This document shows positions 26,617-36,028 of a stretch of 63,136 nucleotides of DNA, piece by piece. Below the pieces are notes generated by a model that saw only the letters and a list, made by a program, of their open reading frames with translations, had not been told where the DNA came from and did not search any database. Origin of the DNA: Acetobacter orleanensis (GTDB lineage Bacteria > Pseudomonadota > Alphaproteobacteria > Acetobacterales > Acetobacteraceae); the NCBI RefSeq assembly GCF_001581005.1, contig NZ_LHZV01000052.1, forward strand, positions 1 to 63,136. Direction: 5' to 3'. Position numbers and translations under genes: made by a program. Position 1 is the first letter of the stretch. Every line of letters begins with the position of its first letter.

Positions 26617-27450
26617 TCAAACCGTTTGCTGTAAATGCAAGATTTTGCGTGCTTCACTAGGTGAGGCAGGGTAACGACCGTGATTTGCCAGAGCCTCTCG
26701 TGCCATGCGCACGAGTTCGGCATTGCTGGATGCCAGTTGATGCTGTGTTATGCGAATATTGTCTTCCATACCTGTCCGCACCCCATCTGCCCCGCGGCTC
26801 AGCGCCCAGTTCATGACGGGCAACTGGAACCGACCTATCCCGGCGGCATTCCATGTTGCATGCGGTAAAATACGTTCTTTTTCGGCAAGGAGAATATCCA
26901 GCAAATGTTCTTCTGCTGGCATTGCATTTTTTATACCGAGGACAAACTGAATATGAGGATGATCCTTCATTAAGCCCTCATCAATCAGACGTCGTGCTCC
27001 ATGAAGATGGGAAAGATCGAAAATCTCGATTTCTGGCGCAATGCCATAATTGCGCATGGAAGATGCGAGCGTAGTAACGAGAGATGCGTCATTTTCATAC
27101 ACGATACTAGGGAAATTGACGGAACCTGTTGAAAGTGAGGCCATATCAGGCTTCAGGAATAGCGAACTTCCTCGCGCTGTTGCATCTCTTCCACGTCCAC
27201 CTGTTGAAAACTGAATAATCATGCCCGGACAGTGCCGTACTACGCCTTCTTGAACCGCCTGAAAAAGATCAGGATTAGATGAGGATGTTTCATCTGGATT
27301 CCTGACATGGATATGTACCAATGAAGCACCCGCTTCAAATGCTTCATGTGTCGATTCAATTTGCTCTGATGGGGTAATGGGCACAGCAGGATTATCAGAT
27401 TTTCTTGGGAGAGAGCCTGTTATAGCGACGGTAATAATGGCAGGACGCAT
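26617..27450 (-). CDS. Beta-keto acid cleavage enzyme (BKACE, DUF849)
   Basis: 277 residues of the 3-keto-5-aminohexanoate cleavage enzyme superfamily, a TIM barrel with one Zn. Metal ligands are in HIHVRNP, and FSTGGRGRDATARG plus DLSHLHGARRLIDEG are typical segments. BKACE enzymes react a beta-keto acid with acetyl-CoA to give acetoacetate and a new acyl-CoA. 3-Oxoadipate is a known substrate in this superfamily. Sitting between pcaF and atoE, it could split 3-oxoadipate into succinyl-CoA and acetoacetate, bypassing PcaIJ/PcaF. Exact substrate is inferred. Confidence 0.82.
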   Translation of the reverse strand: MRPAIITVAITGSLPRKSDNPAVPITPSEQIESTHEAFEAGASLVHIHVRNPDETSSSNPDLFQAVQEGVVRHCPGMIIQFSTGGRGRDATARGSSLFLKPDMASLSTGSVNFPSIVYENDASLVTTLASSMRNYGIAPEIEIFDLSHLHGARRLIDEGLMKDHPHIQFVLGIKNAMPAEEHLLDILLAEKERILPHATWNAAGIGRFQLPVMNWALSRGADGVRTGMEDNIRITQHQLASSNAELVRMAREALANHGRYPASPSEARKILHLQQTV

Positions 27451-27554
27451 GGGGATTTTCCCTTCTTTTATGCCTGTTAGTTAGCGTTTCTGTTTAAAGA
27501 AGCAGGAGGGCTATGGCAGCAAGACAATTTATAAAGGCGAAAACAAACTACAGA

Positions 27555-28757
27555 TCATAAACGTTCTATTATTGCAGCAATGCCTTGCCCAACACCAATG
27601 CACATAGTCACAAGAGCGCGTCTTCCTCCCCGAGTTTCTAGACCATTCAGGGCGGTCAACGCCAATCGTGCTCCGGACATTCCAAGCGGATGTCCCAGCG
27701 CAATAGCTCCGCCATGCGGGTTTACCCGTTCGCAATCATCTTCCAGTCCAAGCTGACGCAGAACCGCGAGGGATTGACTGGCAAAGGCCTCATTCAGCTC
27801 AATCAGGTCCATATCGTCTAGGGTGAAGCCGGTGCGCGCGAGGAGTTTTTGTACTGCCGGGACTGGGCCAATGCCCATAATGCCGGGTTCAACGCCTGCA
27901 CTGGCCATGGCGAGTACACGTCCTATAGGCGTAAGGCCATGCCGTTTGGCTCCTTCTTCACTCGCCATAAGCAGCGCGGCAGCACCATCGTTTACGCCGG
28001 ATGCGTTTCCTGCGGTAACGGTGCCTCCAGAACGGAAGGGCGTTTTGAGTTTAGCGAGTGCCTCCAGCGTGGTTTCCGGGCGGGGGTGTTCGTCCTCGGT
28101 CACTGTCATGGTCATTTTTCGTGTTTTGACAGAAACAGGTGTGATTTCACGCGTGAAATATCCTGCATCTTTTGCTCTGGCGGTTTTCTGTTGTGAACGA
28201 TAGGCAAACAGATCCTGATCTTGCCGGGAAATATTAAACCGTTCTGCAACATTCTCCCCTGTTTCTGGCATGGACTCTACTCCGGTAGACTCACGCATGA
28301 GGGGGTTGATAAAGCGCCATCCTATTGTTGTGTCCTGTAACGCGGCTTCTCGGGAGAAGGGTTCTGTCGTTTTTCCGAGAACAAACGGAGCGCGGCTCAT
28401 GCTTTCAATGCCGCCTGCCAGCATAAGGTCAGCGTCTCCGCAACGGATAGCGCGTGCGGCTTGCCCCACAGCGTCCAGACCGGACCCACAAAGCCGGTTG
28501 AGAGTGGTTCCGGGAACAGAGATTGGGAAATCGGCTAAAAGAGTCGCCATTCTCGCTACATTGCGATTGTCTTCACCAGCCTGATTAGCGCATCCCATAA
28601 TGCAATCATCAACCTGATCCCAATCCACCTGTGGATTACGCTCTTTTAGAGTTTTTAAAGGGAGGGCTGCCAGATCATCCGCACGGACTGTGCTGAGGGC
28701 ACCTGCATAACGTCCAATGGGTGTACGCGTATAATCACAGATATAAGCATTACGCAT
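27555..28757 (-). CDS. pcaF: 3-oxoadipyl-CoA thiolase
   Basis: About 400 residues. The start MRNAYICDYTRTPIGRYAGA and GWRFINPLM / VESMPETGENVA segments are typical of PcaF rather than acetoacetyl-CoA thiolase. Catalytic Cys is in LNRLCGSGLDA, His in GGAIALGHPLG, second Cys in TMCIGVGQG. It splits 3-oxoadipyl-CoA into succinyl-CoA and acetyl-CoA. The ATG at 28757 overlaps the pcaJ stop by 8 nt (ATGCGTAA), so it is coupled to pcaJ. Confidence 0.92.
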   Translation of the reverse strand: MRNAYICDYTRTPIGRYAGALSTVRADDLAALPLKTLKERNPQVDWDQVDDCIMGCANQAGEDNRNVARMATLLADFPISVPGTTLNRLCGSGLDAVGQAARAIRCGDADLMLAGGIESMSRAPFVLGKTTEPFSREAALQDTTIGWRFINPLMRESTGVESMPETGENVAERFNISRQDQDLFAYRSQQKTARAKDAGYFTREITPVSVKTRKMTMTVTEDEHPRPETTLEALAKLKTPFRSGGTVTAGNASGVNDGAAALLMASEEGAKRHGLTPIGRVLAMASAGVEPGIMGIGPVPAVQKLLARTGFTLDDMDLIELNEAFASQSLAVLRQLGLEDDCERVNPHGGAIALGHPLGMSGARLALTALNGLETRGGRRALVTMCIGVGQGIAAIIERL

Positions 28758-29418
28758 TGGCGCTCTCCATGAAATATAGTTTTGCACCGGTTAGGTTTTG
28801 CAATTTTTCCCGTGTAAGGCCGGGTACCATAGTGCGCACGATAAAGCGGCTGTCTTCGACATCAATTACGGCAAGATTGGTGTAAATCCGACTGACGACA
28901 CCGGGGGCCGTGAGCGGATATGTACAATGCTCAACCAGTTTGGGAGTGCCTTCGCGAGTAGTATGTTCGGTTGCCACCCACACGCGCTTGGAACCGACTG
29001 CAAGATCCATGGCGCCGCCAACCGCTGGTGCAGCGTCATGAGCGGAGGTGGACCAATTCGCAATATCACCCGCAGAGGAGACTTCAAACGCGCCAAGAAT
29101 GCAGAGATCCAAATGGCCGCCACGGATCATGGCAAAACTATCAGCATGGTGAAAAAAGCTCGCGCCGGGTCGTAAAGTGACATGCTGCTTCCCGGCATTG
29201 ATAAGCCATGGGTCAATATGCTCTGGGTCTGGCGCTGGGCCAAAACCGAGAATACCATTTTCACTGTGCAGGAAAATATCTTTGCTGTCAGGCAGTACAT
29301 CTGCAACCAGAGTGGGAATGCCTATTCCAAGATTAACGTACCATCCGTCGTGAATATCTTCGGCTATGCGTGCAGCCATTTCTCGGCGGGAAAGCGGAGT
29401 AAAAGCTTCGCTGCTCAT
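28750..29418 (-). CDS. pcaJ: 3-oxoadipate CoA-transferase subunit B
   Basis: 222 residues of the CoA-transferase beta-subunit fold. Catalytic Glu lies in SENGILGFG, and NLGIGIPTLVADVLP, GGHLDLCILGAFEVS and EHCTYPLTAPGVVSRIYT are conserved. With PcaI it transfers CoA from succinyl-CoA to 3-oxoadipate. The start overlaps the pcaI stop by 4 nt and its end overlaps pcaF. The acetoacetate-transferase alternative (AtoA) is less likely given pcaF, but cannot be excluded. Confidence 0.87.
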   Translation of the reverse strand: MSSEAFTPLSRREMAARIAEDIHDGWYVNLGIGIPTLVADVLPDSKDIFLHSENGILGFGPAPDPEHIDPWLINAGKQHVTLRPGASFFHHADSFAMIRGGHLDLCILGAFEVSSAGDIANWSTSAHDAAPAVGGAMDLAVGSKRVWVATEHTTREGTPKLVEHCTYPLTAPGVVSRIYTNLAVIDVEDSRFIVRTMVPGLTREKLQNLTGAKLYFMESANA

Positions 29419-30134
29419 GCTGCTTGTTTTCCTTTATCGGCAGATGTCTCGGTGTTTTCTGAGAAAGATGTGTCGGGCACATGGACAATGCGTTGGACAA
29501 AAAGTCCGGGTGTAACAATGGCTTCCGGGTCTAACGTTCCAGCTTCCGCTATATGACAAGCCTGCACCACCGTCAGCCGAGCGGCTGTTGCCATGATGGC
29601 ATTGAAATTACGGCCACTTTCACGATAGATGCAGTTGCCAAAACGGTCTGCACTCCAGGCCTGTACCAACGCGACATCCGCGGGAAGAGCTTCTTCAAGA
29701 ACATGGACGCGTCCATTAAATTCGCGCTGCTCTTTCCCGTTTGCTAAAACCGTTCCAACTGTTGTGGGCGTATAAAAAGCGGGGATTCCGGCGCCCGCTG
29801 CCCGGATACGTTCTGCAAGAGTGCCTTGCGGTACAATTTCCAATTCTAGCTTGCCAGCCTGAAAAAGGGATTCAAATACGACTGATCCTGCCGAACGAGG
29901 GTAGGAGCAGATAATGCGTCTCACGCGTCCAGCATCTAAAAGCCGAGCCAGACCAGCACGTCCGGCGCCTGCATTGTTGGCGATAATGGTGAGATCCCGT
30001 GCCCCTTGTTCTATCAGGCCTTCGATAATTGCGTCTGGCTGTCCGACAGAACCGAAGCCACCAACCATCACCACAGAGCCGTCACGTATTCCGTCTAGCG
30101 CTTCTGCTACGTTGCGAACCTGCTTATTGATCAT
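29415..30134 (-). CDS. pcaI: 3-oxoadipate CoA-transferase subunit A
   Basis: 239 residues, alpha-subunit fold (VVMVGGFGSVGQPDAIIEGL, IANNAGAGRAGLARLL, IICSYPRSAG, PAFYTPTTVGT). It pairs with PcaJ. First gene of the leftward pcaIJF-BKACE-atoE unit; divergent from the IclR regulator. A 19-bp palindrome sits just upstream of its start (30149-30167). Confidence 0.87.
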   Translation of the reverse strand: MINKQVRNVAEALDGIRDGSVVMVGGFGSVGQPDAIIEGLIEQGARDLTIIANNAGAGRAGLARLLDAGRVRRIICSYPRSAGSVVFESLFQAGKLELEIVPQGTLAERIRAAGAGIPAFYTPTTVGTVLANGKEQREFNGRVHVLEEALPADVALVQAWSADRFGNCIYRESGRNFNAIMATAARLTVVQACHIAEAGTLDPEAIVTPGLFVQRIVHVPDTSFSENTETSADKGKQAA

Positions 30135-30148
30135 TGTGTTTCTCCGTA

Positions 30149-30167
30149 TTGTTCGCTATACGAACAA
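30149..30167. promoter_or_regulatory. Palindrome at pcaI-iclR, candidate IclR operator
   Basis: TTGTTCG-CTATA-CGAACAA, perfect 7-base arms with a 5-base spacer. It starts 15 bp upstream of the pcaI ATG, and the IclR gene starts about 150 bp to the right. The GTTCG arm recalls the GTTCG of the PcaR site in Pseudomonas. A repressor or activator of the divergent pair could act here. Confidence 0.6.
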
Positions 30168-30318
30168 AAAACCGCACAGCGAATTTTATGGAGCATCTTC
30201 CTGCGTTAGATGGCAAGGTGGAAACGCATCCTCGCCGTGATGTGAAGACGAATACAGAGTTGGCAGACAGGCCTATACGACGGTGCATTAAAGTGTGGAG
30301 AGAGAGGCTTTGAAGACT

Positions 30319-31089
30319 ATGTCTGCTGAAGAAGTTGAAAATATTTCTGAAAGTCGGGAGTTTGTTACGGCTTTGGCGAGGGGGCTTGAAGTGCTGCGTG
30401 TCTGTGCGGCACGGCCTGAGGGTATGACGCTATCCGAAGCCGCTCAGGCTGTGGGGCTGCCACGTGCGGCAGTCAGGCGGTCTCTCTTAACATTAACGGC
30501 AACGGGTTATCTTTCTCAGGTGGGCAGGATCTTTATCCCAACTCCCAAGGTATTGAACCTATCTGCCCGCGTGGCAGATTTGCCCTTGCCCCGGCTAGCA
30601 CAGCCAGTGCTGACAGAATTAAGCCGCACTTTGGATGAAAGTGCTTCTCTTGCCACGCTTGATGGCAAGGATATTCTTTATATTGCCAGAGCTGAGACGC
30701 ACCGTATTCTTGCAGTGGATTTGTCTGTGGGGTCTCGTCTTCCCGCATGGTGTACGTCGATGGGAAGGGTGCTGCTTGCTGCGTTACCCGAAGAAGCCCG
30801 CAACCAACATATTCCAGAACAGTTGACAGCCCGGACCGCGCGAACTGTTACTGACAAAGTTGCCCTGCAGGACATTCTTATAAACATTAGGGAGCAAGGA
30901 TATTGTCTTCTGGATCAGGAATTGGAACTGGGGCTAAGATCTGTTGCAGCTCCCGTTCGTAATTCTGCGGGGGATGTCATTGCCGCCTTGAATGTAGGGA
31001 TGCATGCAACGCGAATGTCTTTAAAAGACGTGCAACATACTGTAGTGCCAGCCGTTATAAAAGCAGCCTGTCGTTTGAAGGTGCCTTGA
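30319..31089 (+). CDS. IclR-family regulator, PcaR/PcaU type
   Basis: About 256 residues with an N-terminal HTH (FVTALARGLEVLRVCAARPEGMTL, AVGLPRAAVRRSLLTLTATGY) and C-terminal effector domain (SRLPAWCTSMGRVLLAALPEE, LDQELELGLRSVAAPVRN). The sequence is typical of PcaR/PcaU/PobR regulators, which respond to 3-oxoadipate or protocatechuate. The ATG at 30319 is preferred over the GTG at 30295 by spacing from GAGAGAGG. It is divergent from pcaI, with a palindrome between. Confidence 0.82.
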   Translation: MSAEEVENISESREFVTALARGLEVLRVCAARPEGMTLSEAAQAVGLPRAAVRRSLLTLTATGYLSQVGRIFIPTPKVLNLSARVADLPLPRLAQPVLTELSRTLDESASLATLDGKDILYIARAETHRILAVDLSVGSRLPAWCTSMGRVLLAALPEEARNQHIPEQLTARTARTVTDKVALQDILINIREQGYCLLDQELELGLRSVAAPVRNSAGDVIAALNVGMHATRMSLKDVQHTVVPAVIKAACRLKVP

Positions 31090-31562
31090 TGTTTTTGGAT
31101 TCAAAGAAAAAATAATTTGCAAATATTAACGTATGTTAAAGAACTGCCCGAGAATTATATACGGTAAGCATTTGTCTATTTAGCACCACGGCATTGAGCA
31201 GATCGGCAAGCCGTGCCTAACTGGCCCGCTGCATCTTTTCTTGAGGATCAACATTGTCCCTTTGTCCTCATAGAGCCGAAAGAAGACGGCGGAGGCACTG
31301 GCAGGTCGTATTCTATCGACCAGCAGGTCCGTCATCGACAACTAGGGCCTGTTAGAGCCTGCGTAGAAATTCTCTAAAGTGTGCTTCAAGGTCTGGATAG
31401 GGGCGCCGGAGCAGAGGGGGCGAATGGCGGATGTTGCCGATCTATTTCGGGCATTGCCGAACGCTCTATGGCTGGTTCTGGGGCTGTCGCGGCGTTTTTT
31501 GTTTCAGACTATCCCTTCGGCTGGTCACGGCAAAGCTTCACCGCTTAAATACAGTTTCTATA
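31090..31562. other. Gene-free 470 bp, probably degraded mobile DNA
   Basis: No ORF with coding character. A GGGCCTGTTAGAGCCTG segment at 31345-31361 resembles the ends of some IS5-group elements, but no matching inverse copy is seen. The short open frame at 31379-31576 looks random. It separates the IclR gene from the RND operon. Confidence 0.35.
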
Positions 31563-32984
31563 TTATAACCCGATAGATCTTCTGAAAGCGACATATTCCA
31601 ACAACAAAAGACTGCGTTGTTGGGTTTTTATGATCTCCGTTTCGATACTGTCCTCTCGAATGGATAATAGGTCTTTTCGTGAAATCCAACCTCTTACAGC
31701 CTGTTCTTTTGCCATGCGTTCAATTTTTTCACGGGCAATATTATTCTCGGTTATCCATTTTAAATCCGCATCTACTTGATGCAGACGGTCGAGCGTATCA
31801 TCGACTTCATGCCAAGCATTATTCACGACCTGCTGATATGAAATGGCTGCTTCTTTCTGGTTTACTTTCTTCAGGGCAAGCTCTGCAGATAGCCTGCCAC
31901 CGGTAAAAACCGGCACTCTCAACGCGGGGCCCAAAGCGAAATTGTGGGCGGCCCATCCGAAACTACTTAATGACATCGCATCGACACTAAAAACACCACT
32001 TAGTGTAAGTGTTGGATAAAAGCTGGCTTTGGCAATGCCGATTGCTGCCGTTGCTGCATGCAGCTTCGCATCTGCTGCGACGATATCTGGACGATTTTTT
32101 AAAAGATCCGTTGTTATGGAATATGGTAACTCTATCGGGATAGGCCACCTGCTTTGCTCATGCAAAGGCCGCAGATCGGAATCTGGGCGGCCTGTACATA
32201 GTACGCTTAGCGCGCGTTGCAGGAGTGTCCTGTCCGTCATCGCCGCAGACATGCGGCCTTGCTTCTGGCGAACTCTGTTCTGCTGAAGCAAAATCAGATC
32301 GTTTCTGATCATGCCTTTGCGGGCAAGTTCGGAAGTCAGAATCTGTTTTTCAGAAGCAAGATGCAAGGAGGATTGTAATAAGGCGATTTCATCCGTCTTC
32401 TCCAGCCACTCAATATAGGTGCGTGCGACTTCCGCCTTCACTCCGAGGGACACGATCATCTGGCGTGCCTGCGTTGCCTGTTCTCCCGCCGTAGCAATCT
32501 CGCGCTCTCGTGTCTGTTTCCCCCATAAATTCGCCTCCCATGATGCGGCAGCGCCAGCACTGAACAGATTGAAGCCCACAGGGGACGACGGGTTGGAAGC
32601 CTGATCAGGAATTCCGAGAAGGCGGTTGATAGTCTGCCCACTGCCCGCCGTGCTGAGAGCAGCCCGAGAATAGGAGGTATCCGTCATGACCATTGGGAAG
32701 CTTGCCGCTGCCGTAGCCTGCCTGATCGCCGCCGCCGCTGCGACACGTGATCTGGCGATCTGTAAATCCAGATTTCCAGTGAGCGCTTGCGCTTGCAATT
32801 GTGCGAGAGGCCTGACACTGGCGTTTGTCCACCAGTCTTTCTGAGCGGTTTCCGAAATATTCTGAAGGGTCTTTGGCAAATCTGTTGCTGGCTGATGATA
32901 GTCTGGACCAAGTGTACAGGCCGCGAGCATAATGCAACTGATCAGAGCAGGCATGCGTCCCACTACAAGGCGTTCACGCCGCAT
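31563..32984 (-). CDS. NodT-type outer-membrane efflux lipoprotein
   Basis: 473 residues. A lipobox (MLAACTLGPDY) at about residue 20-24 marks a lipoprotein. The body has the OMF helical repeats of the TolC/OprM/NodT family (GNLDLQIARSRVAAAAAIRQ, FSAGAAASWEANLWG, and the second copy LKNRPDIVAADAKLHAATA). It forms the outer-membrane duct of the tripartite pump coded by the two genes upstream, overlapping the RND gene end by 11 bp. Confidence 0.87.
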   Translation of the reverse strand: MRRERLVVGRMPALISCIMLAACTLGPDYHQPATDLPKTLQNISETAQKDWWTNASVRPLAQLQAQALTGNLDLQIARSRVAAAAAIRQATAAASFPMVMTDTSYSRAALSTAGSGQTINRLLGIPDQASNPSSPVGFNLFSAGAAASWEANLWGKQTREREIATAGEQATQARQMIVSLGVKAEVARTYIEWLEKTDEIALLQSSLHLASEKQILTSELARKGMIRNDLILLQQNRVRQKQGRMSAAMTDRTLLQRALSVLCTGRPDSDLRPLHEQSRWPIPIELPYSITTDLLKNRPDIVAADAKLHAATAAIGIAKASFYPTLTLSGVFSVDAMSLSSFGWAAHNFALGPALRVPVFTGGRLSAELALKKVNQKEAAISYQQVVNNAWHEVDDTLDRLHQVDADLKWITENNIAREKIERMAKEQAVRGWISRKDLLSIREDSIETEIIKTQQRSLLLLEYVAFRRSIGL

Positions 32985-35900
32985 GATGTTCTCCAGAAGA
33001 TAGGGATTTCTGCCGTGCCCTTCCCACCATGCAAAATGCGGGCAGAGAGAAGAGAGTCAGTACTGTGGCACCCGCAAGACCGCCGATCATGACGATTGCC
33101 ATAGGCCCCCAAAAGACGTTGAAAGAGAGGGGAATGAATGCAAACACCGCGGCCAGCGCTGTCAGGAGAACGGGGCGCACCCTTGTAACCGTCGCTTCGA
33201 CGACGGCATGTCGATAATCCATCCCAGCGATCTCGTTCCGACGAATCTGATCAACGAGGATAATGGCGTTGCGCATGATCATACCGGCCAGAGCAATCAT
33301 TCCGAGAAGAGCGACGAAGCCGAAAGGCGCGCGCGTGATCAAAAGGGCGATGACCGTACCGATCAATCCCATCGGTGCGGTTACGAGCACGAAGGCCACA
33401 CGCCGGATGTCCTGCAACATCCCCATGAGCAGGATCAGCATCAGGACCAGACTTAGAGGCAGTAAGCCGTAGATTGCTTCATTTGCTGTCTGAGACATCT
33501 TGTCATCCCCGTCGCTCTCGATCCTGTAGCCTTCAGGTAGAGTCTGACGCAGGGTCTTCATTGACGCGTTCATTGCTGTGGTCACGTCCGAGGGGGACGC
33601 GCCGTCGATCGGTGACGCATGAACCGTCATGCACGCCTCATCATTACGGAGCCATTCAACTGGATAGGTGGACGCGACCTGTACGCGTCCCAGCGCATTG
33701 AGAGGCACAAAGCCCGCTCTTGTCTGAATAGGCATGGTATTCAGACGTGAGGGGTCAGTTCTGGTAGCCATGTCAGCCTGGACCATAACTTGAACACGTT
33801 TATCATTATCTAGAACCTCGCCTGCTACGGCGCCGGACAAAAGCGTGGACACCTGTTGTCCCAGAGCATGGTGGTTCAGCCCAAGCCTCGCCGTTTTCAA
33901 CCTGTCAGACTGGAACGATATTGCTGGAGCCCTCAGGCCCCAATCCACACCGACAGAGCGGGAAACCGGAATTTTTTCGAGTGTGTCTTCAAGTTTTTCG
34001 GATATCGACGATAGTACGGCAGGATCGGGACCGAGAACTCGGTAAAGAACGGGAAAAGCGGCGGAAGGCCCGAGAGAGAGGCGACGAACATCTATTTCCG
34101 CTTCGGGCATGACGCGTAGCGCTTCCATTCTGGCGATCAGCCGCTCCCGAGCGTCGAGCGACGTCCCGACGACGAGAATGGTCGCCCGCGTGGGATCAGG
34201 AAGTGTCGGGCCGTAAGGAAGGTAAAAACGTGGCGGGCCCTGACCTATGAAGCTCTGGTAGGAGGCGGCATCAGGATCTCCCGCCAGCCTTTTTTCGATC
34301 CGGGCGGTGATGACGGATGTTCTTTCTATGGTCGAGGCAGGTGGCAGCATGATATCGACCAGAAATTCAGGACGGTCGGACAGGGGGAAGAACTGCTGAC
34401 GGACAAGGACAAAGCCCGCAACGGACAGGCCCAGCACCCCCAGCGTAGACACCGCGACCAGCCAGGACCGCATGGTCGCCCAGGTAATGATTTTCCGTAG
34501 AAAACGGTAGCTTCGGCTTTGATACGGCGGTTCGCGCCGCCCCTGCGCGAAATCCGCAGGAAGCAGTTTCACGCCAAGGCAGGGAATGAACAGAACAGCC
34601 ACAAACCAACTACATATGAGGGCAGTTCCAGTCACCCAAAACACATTCCCCGCATATTCGCTCGTTGTGGTCTGGGCCAGTCCGACGGGAAGGAAGCCCG
34701 CGACTGTGAGCAGGGTACCCGACAGCATGGGAAATGCCGTATGATCCCACGCATAGGCCGCGGCCTCTTCTCGGCTCGCGCCCGCTTCCAGCCTGACGAC
34801 CATTGCCTCCACACTGATGATTGCATCGTCAACGAGCAGTCCGAGCGCCAGAATAAGCGCCCCGAGGGAGATACGGTCCAGATTGATGCCAAATATGTTC
34901 ATGACCAGCGCCACCATGGCCAGCGTCGCGGGGACGGACAGGGCCACCACGATCCCCGGACGCACGCCCATCGACAGCACGGCAACTCCGAGCACGACGA
35001 CGAGTGCCACGCAGAATTTGAGTAAAAACGTATCGACCGCTTCACGGATATAGACGCTCTGGTCCTCAATCTGGGTGATATCGAAGCCCACCGGGAGATC
35101 CGCGCGAAAGGAGCTGACGGTCTGGCTTATCGCCTTACCGAGGGTAAGGCCGTCCGCTCCTCTGGACATGGAGACGGACAGTGTGACGGCCGGCTTGCTC
35201 TCGAAACGGGTCAACGCGAAGGGAGGCCATACGTAGTCGCGCGTCACGCGGGCGATATCGCCGATCCGTACAGGCCCATCCGCAAGCGGAAGCTGCGTGT
35301 CCGCGACAGTAGCTACGCCGTCCGGCAGCCCGCTGATTATGACCGGCAATGATACTGTCTGCTCCATTGAGGCCATTGGCGTCATCTTCAGGGCAGCAGA
35401 CAGGTTTTCGCGCAGGTCGGAGAGGCCGATCCCGATCGCGGCCAGCTTTCCGGGGTCGACACTGACTGCAATACGGGACTGTTCTTCACCGCCAATATCC
35501 ACTTTGCGCACACCGGGCAGCCTTTGCAGGATATCGCGGAGCCGTTCGGCCGTCCGGACGAGGGCCGTGTTTTCAGCGCCGGTCAGCATGAAGACGTAGC
35601 CATAAACATCCGCGAAATCGTCATTGGCAGCCACCGAGGCGCCTTCCGGCAGGGTGGGGCGGGTGTCGTCCAGCCTGTGCCGCACCTGACTCCAGATTGC
35701 CGCAACCTCCTTGCGAGGGGTATCGTCCATTAAGACCACGCGCGTGAGGCAGGCACCGGGCAGGCAATATGTTTCCAGATAATCCAGATGATCAATCGTC
35801 CTGAGGACAACAGCCAGCGGTTTAGCCACCTGTAGCCGCATCTGGTCAGGTGTGGCGCCGTTCCATTGGGAGGCCACCAGCATTTCTTTCAGGGTGAAGC

Positions 35901-36024
35901 TTGGATCTTCAGCACGACCCAGATGAAGGAAGGCGTCGCTTCCCGCCAGAAACACGAGCACCAGCAGAAAGATCATGAAGGCTGTGTGACGTACTGCCCA
36001 ACGAGAGAGGTTGAATGCACTCAT
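32974..36024 (-). CDS. RND efflux pump, inner-membrane subunit
   Basis: About 1016 residues, full AcrB/MdtB-type size, with 12 membrane segments and two large periplasmic loops. Proton-relay Asp pair in LGLLVDDAIISVEAM (TM4). The start MSAFNLSRWAVRHTAF at 36024 lies 4 bp after the MFP stop; longer in-frame starts up to 36135 would run into that gene. The HAE1 branch exports drugs or small organic compounds. Codons are richer in G/C at third positions than the surrounding genes. Confidence 0.88.
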   Translation of the reverse strand: MSAFNLSRWAVRHTAFMIFLLVLVFLAGSDAFLHLGRAEDPSFTLKEMLVASQWNGATPDQMRLQVAKPLAVVLRTIDHLDYLETYCLPGACLTRVVLMDDTPRKEVAAIWSQVRHRLDDTRPTLPEGASVAANDDFADVYGYVFMLTGAENTALVRTAERLRDILQRLPGVRKVDIGGEEQSRIAVSVDPGKLAAIGIGLSDLRENLSAALKMTPMASMEQTVSLPVIISGLPDGVATVADTQLPLADGPVRIGDIARVTRDYVWPPFALTRFESKPAVTLSVSMSRGADGLTLGKAISQTVSSFRADLPVGFDITQIEDQSVYIREAVDTFLLKFCVALVVVLGVAVLSMGVRPGIVVALSVPATLAMVALVMNIFGINLDRISLGALILALGLLVDDAIISVEAMVVRLEAGASREEAAAYAWDHTAFPMLSGTLLTVAGFLPVGLAQTTTSEYAGNVFWVTGTALICSWFVAVLFIPCLGVKLLPADFAQGRREPPYQSRSYRFLRKIITWATMRSWLVAVSTLGVLGLSVAGFVLVRQQFFPLSDRPEFLVDIMLPPASTIERTSVITARIEKRLAGDPDAASYQSFIGQGPPRFYLPYGPTLPDPTRATILVVGTSLDARERLIARMEALRVMPEAEIDVRRLSLGPSAAFPVLYRVLGPDPAVLSSISEKLEDTLEKIPVSRSVGVDWGLRAPAISFQSDRLKTARLGLNHHALGQQVSTLLSGAVAGEVLDNDKRVQVMVQADMATRTDPSRLNTMPIQTRAGFVPLNALGRVQVASTYPVEWLRNDEACMTVHASPIDGASPSDVTTAMNASMKTLRQTLPEGYRIESDGDDKMSQTANEAIYGLLPLSLVLMLILLMGMLQDIRRVAFVLVTAPMGLIGTVIALLITRAPFGFVALLGMIALAGMIMRNAIILVDQIRRNEIAGMDYRHAVVEATVTRVRPVLLTALAAVFAFIPLSFNVFWGPMAIVMIGGLAGATVLTLFSLPAFCMVGRARQKSLSSGEHHAA

Positions 36025-36028
36025 GGAC

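Noticed and set aside
28750..30134. Calling the CoA-transferase genes atoD/atoA because atoE is in the operon
   Set aside because: The thiolase beside them has PcaF-specific segments and the regulator is of PcaR type, so 3-oxoadipate is the likelier substrate.
31379..31576. 65-residue open frame between the IclR gene and the RND operon
   Set aside because: No family resemblance and no ribosome site; it lies in apparently degraded sequence.
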